Shown here piece by piece: positions 58,418-64,000 of a stretch of 64,000 nt of DNA (position 1 is its first letter; every line of letters begins with the position of its first letter). The position numbers and the translations under genes are program-made. The stretch lies in the NCBI RefSeq assembly GCF_003086295.3, contig NC_092054.1:40059294-40123293 (forward strand), given 5' to 3'. The notes under the pieces are model-generated. The model was not told where the DNA came from and did no database searches. It worked only from the letters and a program-made list of their open reading frames with translations. Origin of the DNA: Arachis hypogaea (Eukaryota; Streptophyta; Magnoliopsida; Fabales; Fabaceae).

Positions 58418-60533
58418 TATAATAACTCTAATTTTTGCACTAACGCGAGTTTTTCTCAAAATAATATTTTAAAGCTATTAGTTTTATTTTGACGAGTTGA
58501 CTTCGAACTCCAAAGTAAAATAAATGGTAATATAATTTTATTATTATGTTATTTATTTATTTCACTTACTCTAATTATAATAAAACCTAAAAAAATAATT
58601 ATCGGTATTTTTTGATGAGTTTATAATTGCTACAATTTTATTAAATAATTTTTAATTACTAAGTTACTAATGTCATTTATATTAATAATTTATATAATTA
58701 TTTTTATATATATTATTATTTGTGTAATAATGTATTCAATTTTTATAATTATTTATTTAAAATATTTATAACTTAAAGTCGATTCAATTAGATCGAAACT
58801 TGACACCTGCCCTTACCCTTGCTAAATCACCTTTCATTAAATTAAATAGCCGAACTATTCCTTGGAAAGAAGAAGGAATAGAAACGTGGAATCACATTAA
58901 GCAATGGTATCATACTAAACCTAATATCACCACTAATTATTATTATTCGTTTGATTTCACCCATTTTTGGCCAAAGACAAGAGAGAACCGTGGAGCATAA
59001 TAAAATGACACCTCATTTAGTTTCATTAAATAAGTGTCATGCAATGAAACATTCTTATCCTTTAATTCAATGTGACCGATTTGGAGAAAGAAAGAAAAGA
59101 GAGATTTTAATACATAACCATCTAGTAATATGCATTGACATTTAAGCTTTTAATTTCCAATTCACTTTTTCACCAACATAAAAACACCTTTCCTATCTCT
59201 CATCCTTCATAACCGAATTGCATGCAAGAAAGAAAAGAGAGACCCCAAAAACTTCCATCGAAGAACCGTGACCCTCCACCATTTTTTTTCTCCATTTTTT
59301 TTAATTTGTAATTCTAATAAAAAATCTAATCCAATAAAAGTGTTCGTATCTTCTTTTTCTACGTGTTGGCGTCATTTTTATTTAGTAAAAGTTAACGGAG
59401 ATGTAATTCCTCTTTTCTTTGGGTTCGGTCAATTGGAATTTTAGGAGGCACAGACAATTTCTGACGTTTTTTTCTTCGACAGCTCGGTCAGAAAGCTTCT
59501 CCGGAGTTTCGAGTATTTTAATTTCGTACGAAGGTAGGATTTTGGTAAATTTTTGCCGAAATTGTAATTGATAAATGAACTGATGTTTGGATTGAGTGTT
59601 GTCAAAATTTGATTACATTTTCATGTTGAATTTTGTTGATAAATTGATCTTTTGATGAGATTGTATTTCAGTCAGCCTAGAAGCAGTCAAGACCACGTTT
59701 TTAATGATAATATATAAGCTGATATTGTGTAAATAATTGGATAAATTTAGTGAGATTTGGTGGCCAAAAAATTAAATTGAAACTGTGAAGAATCAGTAGC
59801 CGTAAAACTCGAAAATGAATTTAAAGTTATATATATTTTCGAACTAGTTTAAAAAAAAGATATCCTTAACTTTAGAGAATTGAATTTGTTACCATTATAA
59901 TATTAATAATTTGAGAATAAAATTGTGTTTTGATGAGAATTGGGGTTGATTTTATAAATAAATAAAGTTCAAGGCAGAAATGCATGTTTTATAAAAGCTC
60001 AGGTTATTTTTTCAAATATGAAACAAAGAGGGAATGTTTAAGTATAATTCTACAAAATATTGAGGTCTAAAATAAAATATTAAGAAATTTGTGGTTTAGA
60101 AAGTAATTAATAAAAATTTGAAAAAAAGGTTTCATAAAATAAAATTTAAGAGTATTATAAATATTATTTAAAATCTTTGTTTAAAATTACTTATTTAAAA
60201 TGATTATTTATCAAAGATATTATTTTATAAGAATATTATTATATGTATTATGAAGAATAAAACAGAGAGTAGTAAACAGAATAATCTTAAAAATTTTAGA
60301 AGAGACCGACTTAATTAAAGAATCTTGTGATTCTTTTTCATAAAATACTTAGTGGGTGATGAGTGAACAGTGTGAAGATAGTTGGAACTATTAAGGATAA
60401 TTAAAGAAAAGACTGAAGAAAGAGAAAGGACAGGAAGACACGTGTAATTATAAAATGATTAAAAGGTCACGAGGGGGTGACGGAAAGTAAATAGTTATGG
60501 TGCTGATGTGAAAATGTTAAGTCATGGGATTTA
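58418..60533 (+). mobile_element. 3' LTR of the plus-strand gypsy element, interrupted
   Basis: Aligned with 53264-55743 of the first LTR. Its start reads TATAATAACTCTAATTTTTG, so the canonical TG has become TA. It is cut at 60533 by the insertion of another LTR. The missing remainder corresponds to about 55744-56799 of the first LTR and would lie beyond the window. Confidence 0.85.
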
Positions 60534-63500
60534 TGTAACACCCTAACTACCAAAGCTCACGCTTCCGGCTGCGCGACTCTGATAGCTCGGACATTACGAC
60601 GACACTTATACTATTTAATACTAAAATATGAGCCTGTTTAAAACTTTAAACCGTAATACCGCTCCCAAAAATACTTTCGTTCGATAATGTACATCCATAA
60701 ATACCATACAACTTACAACAACTCATAAAGAGTACATCCATATATATACATAAATATGTATAAATAACTTTACAAGCATTAGCCAATACAATTCCTATCC
60801 CTCTTACAGAATATATCAAGATAATGGCGAGGGTTCAATAAATCATAACTAAAGCAAGACAGAGCATCTCAACAACAACTAAATAAACTCTTCGTGACTT
60901 CTGCGCCCATATCCTGAAAGGGAAAAAATGTAGGGGGTGAGAACATCATCCTCGAAAGGGTTCTCAGTAGAGGGTTTTGGGAATTACTGTAATAGGATAC
61001 GTGAAGATAAACCGTACTAGTGATTAATAACCGTCTTATGCCTCCTTTTAAAAAACAACGGTTTACAATAAAAGTAAAGTCTGAAAAATCTTTTTTGAAA
61101 GAAGAACCGTTCAATTCTCAAAAACTCAAAAGCCTTTCAAAACGGTTTATCTATGCGGAACCAAAATAGCCTTTCATATTTTATTCCAAACCAGAAACAC
61201 AAAACCGAAATCAACCATCGGTTCATCTCATTTCAACCACGGCCCTAGGCCCAAACAATCCAGCCAACAACCAATCACCACAATCCAACAGAGTCCCAGT
61301 TGCAAACACAGATAGGAAGTTCAAGCACAAATAAACAGTTACAGCAAGTAGGACAAGTAGCAGTTAATCTCAAATAGTCACAAAGGCAAACCAAGTACAA
61401 TATGCACACCCAAACAATGTCACATAAATGCATATGATGCATGCCTGTTCCTAGTGGCTGATGATATCATCTGTCGGTTATAGAGCCAACCCGACAAGTC
61501 CTGGTAGCTAACCATTGGACTGTCCCTCTGTTGTGTCTCCCCAACTCGAGTTATACTCAATATAAACTTGATCATAATCATGATCCATATCCATCACCCT
61601 CACTAGTGAATATTTATGGGGGTGAGCTCATCCGGGGATTTCACAGTGCCCGGCCACCCTGACGACATAGGGTCAAAAGAGCTTCGAGTCTCAACCTGGA
61701 GCACGTGGTGGCTAGCCACTGCTTTCTCCCAGGAAAACTCTTATCTCCGATAGTGGAAGTGCAACATTCACATTTATCAATGATTCAGCATATACATGCA
61801 TTCAATCTCATCCATGGATCAACATCCATCTTAGCCATCCGGCTCACGGTTCAGTCCAGAACCAGCCAATATTCATATCATACACAGCCATTCCGGTTCA
61901 CGGTTCAATCCAGAACCAACCAACATTTATAATCATACACAGCCATTCTGGCTCACAACAAAATAGCACTTTCACATTCAATATCATCAATTCATAAAAT
62001 CGGCATTTAAGCCATAAATCACTTTTTCCCAAATCATTTCACTTTGAAATCAAGTTTCAACTCTTTTCAGCCTTGGCTTTAAAGATCTCATTTCTCAAAT
62101 CATCTCAGGCTCATAAGCCACTTTTACTCAAGGTAAATTCCCCTTTTAAAACCATGCCACTCTCGGCATCCTCTTTTCAAAACTTCCATAACCATGGAAA
62201 GTTAAAGATTCCTTTTGAAACATTCAAAATCACCCATCCAACAATGAAATTTTTGTAACAAAAGTTCCTTGGTAGAGTCCCAAGTCCTTAGGGGAGGATA
62301 GCATAACTCATTTCGCCAAATTCATTTAAAATCATTAAAACCTTGGCTTTTCGATTTGAGTAATAAAATAGAGTCTAAGCCAAACTGAGTCACGTAATCC
62401 TTTACTTCTTTCAAAGCCGTTTCCTTTACTTAGGCAAAACCAGCTTTAACCCCCATGATAAATTCTAAAGCGTTTCAACTGTTCAAAATTATTTTAGTCT
62501 TGCAAAAATTCAGAATTCAAAGAGTACTTAAAACCTTTCTCAAAACATTTCAAAATGAAACTTTTCAATAGACATTCAGGTTCTTTCAAAGTCATTGAAG
62601 CTTCTTTAATTGAAACCCCCAAGTCAAATTCAAAGGCATAAACCCTTTTCACATTCAAACAGCTTTAAAACACAAGTTTCATCTAAATAACTTTCTCCTG
62701 AAAGAGATACAATGCCTTTCTTAAGAAGCAAGACTAAATCACAATTTTCTCTTTACTAATTCATTTCAAAATCATGAATCATCCTTTTTCTCGATAATTC
62801 AAATAAAATAGTAGAAGTCTTTAACTCATCATTTTCCAGACAACATTTCAACAAGGACTCGGATTTTATAGAAATTTCGGCAGCACCTCCCCTAAATCTT
62901 GGACTTTGCCACCCGGTTCGAGTTCCAACTAAACCGTTCCAAAATCCTTTTCAACAGCCCAAAATCCAAAAATCAGTTCAAGGCAAGCCAAATCCAACAG
63001 TCATCTCAATTCCATATTTCAAGGAAACCATTTCAAAAATCAAATCGTTATCAGCCGAATAAACTCATTTCTAAAGCTTTAAAGAAATGGTTCAGCAACA
63101 GTCATTTATCAAACCAGATCATTTAAAGCAAACCAGGATGAATTCAAGAGTGTATTCTATTTTTCACATTCTTAAGAAAACCTATTCAATTCAAATCAAT
63201 TTTCAACGGATTAAACTCGATCTCAAAGCTTTAAAAGAATCATCTTCAAAAGCATTTCGTTTCACAAAACCACACAACAATTCGACCAATAGACGCTCAT
63301 AATCAACCGAGGCAAATCAAACCATACATAAGGCCGATACAATCACCAAATACACATTCTCTCATATCAGTATCCATATGTAATAATTCCAATATATAAA
63401 AATATAGTTTTTGGAAAGCGCCCCTACCTCAAAACGCAATTTCCATAATCCAAACGTCTCACAGAGTCCTTTCCGCCTCAACCCGAACTGACGGCAATCA

Positions 63501-64000
63501 ATACCTTAGCTCCCAGTCACGTTCACAATAACCATAGCAACACTAATCGCAACATACAATAATCAGGACTCGACCCCACGTTACCAAGACTCATATTCAT
63601 TAACCGAACACAACAGAATACTAACGTGAGGCTTTCCGAAACATAAATACTTATTGAACTAGCAAACTGAACCAGCTGCGATTTCGAATCGACCCGGCAG
63701 CAGCTCCGGTAGCAGCTAGAAGCTCCGGTGGATCAACTATGATAACCACGCAACATCAAAACCTTCTCGAAATCCAAAAAGGACAGAAACCACAAATTAA
63801 AATCCTTACCGACAGAGCATTCTCCGGCGGCAGAGGCAGTTTCCTCCACTCTCATCCATAATCAACCACGATGGGGGTGGAAACCGGCAGAGACGGCGGT
63901 GGTTCTGATGGAGGCGACACCAGCGATGCGAACAGCGGTTGGGCGCGGTGGCTGGACCCGAGCTGTCACGGATCTGTTCTCAGCGGCCAGTCGTGCGACA
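60534..64000 (-). mobile_element. LTR of a minus-strand gypsy element, running off the window
   Basis: Begins TGTAACACCCTAACTACCAA, like the LTR at 8656. It shares with it the region near 61440-61790 (CCTGGTAGCTAACCATTGGA, AGCTTCGAGTCTCAACCTGG), seen also near 9560-9880, so this is a related family in the same orientation. The five bases before it are ATTTA. Short Lys/Ser-rich frames at 61705-63302 are chance. The element's interior would lie to the right of 64000. Confidence 0.75.

Noticed and set aside
61705..63302. Ser/Lys/Asn-rich short frames in the right-hand LTR
   Set aside because: Short, low-complexity and inside an LTR; no domain recognised.

Overview
The window looks like transposon-rich intergenic DNA from a flowering plant, most likely a legume. 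A peanut (Arachis)-like genome is my best guess, from the look of the repeat families and a legume-lectin fragment, not from any search. There is no operon, no CRISPR array and no convincing tRNA or rRNA gene. A run of exactly 1000 N (16372-17371) is a scaffold gap of unknown true size.

Layout. 1-9213: remnants of a plus-strand Ty3/gypsy element (LTR ending at 5052, tRNA-iMet-type primer site at 5056, broken gag and pol). A 2429-base segment occurs twice, 6784 bases apart, with no difference seen. 8656-16371: a minus-strand Tekay/Del-like chromovirus with a 3.4 kb LTR and a long polyprotein frame; it sits inside the plus-strand element. 17372-23893: a minus-strand non-autonomous LTR element without pol, with a tRNA-Asp-type primer site and a coding frame split by one stop. 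23894-24430: a GA tract.

24467-31303 is the highlight: a complete Mutator-like element (MULE) with matching terminal inverted repeats, a near-perfect 9-base target duplication, and arrays of AATTCGAACC palindromes inside both ends. It carries an uninterrupted 875-residue transposase and, convergent to it, a spliced plant-mobile-domain (MAIN/MAIL1-like) gene. Each gene has its TATA box next to one palindrome array. This gene order resembles the convergent mudrA/mudrB layout of maize MuDR, with a PMD protein in the second place.

31907-33509 and 44455-45715 are two members of one non-autonomous MULE family, each with a perfect 9-base target duplication and a GC-rich core. Between them lies a decayed RecQ helicase gene (35275-41035). 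It is hit by a copia fragment in an intron, a 218-base MITE in an exon and at least two frameshifts, and is flanked by directly repeated copies of its upstream region. The downstream copy is cut off by a truncated transposase of another MULE (42373-43578).

46144-53263 holds MITEs, a long-TIR element containing a lectin-domain fragment, another candidate TIR element with a GC-rich core, and a candidate plastid-protein first exon interrupted by a hAT-type element. 53264-60533 is a plus-strand gypsy element reduced to LTRs plus a damaged gag. Its second LTR is interrupted at 60534 by a minus-strand LTR that runs off the window.

Apart from the RecQ remnant, the lectin fragment, the candidate plastid exon and one short exon fragment, every gene here belongs to a mobile element. 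The only ones that look potentially active are those of the 24467-31303 MULE and, less so, the Tekay polyprotein. Splice sites, LTR borders and TIR borders were placed by eye.
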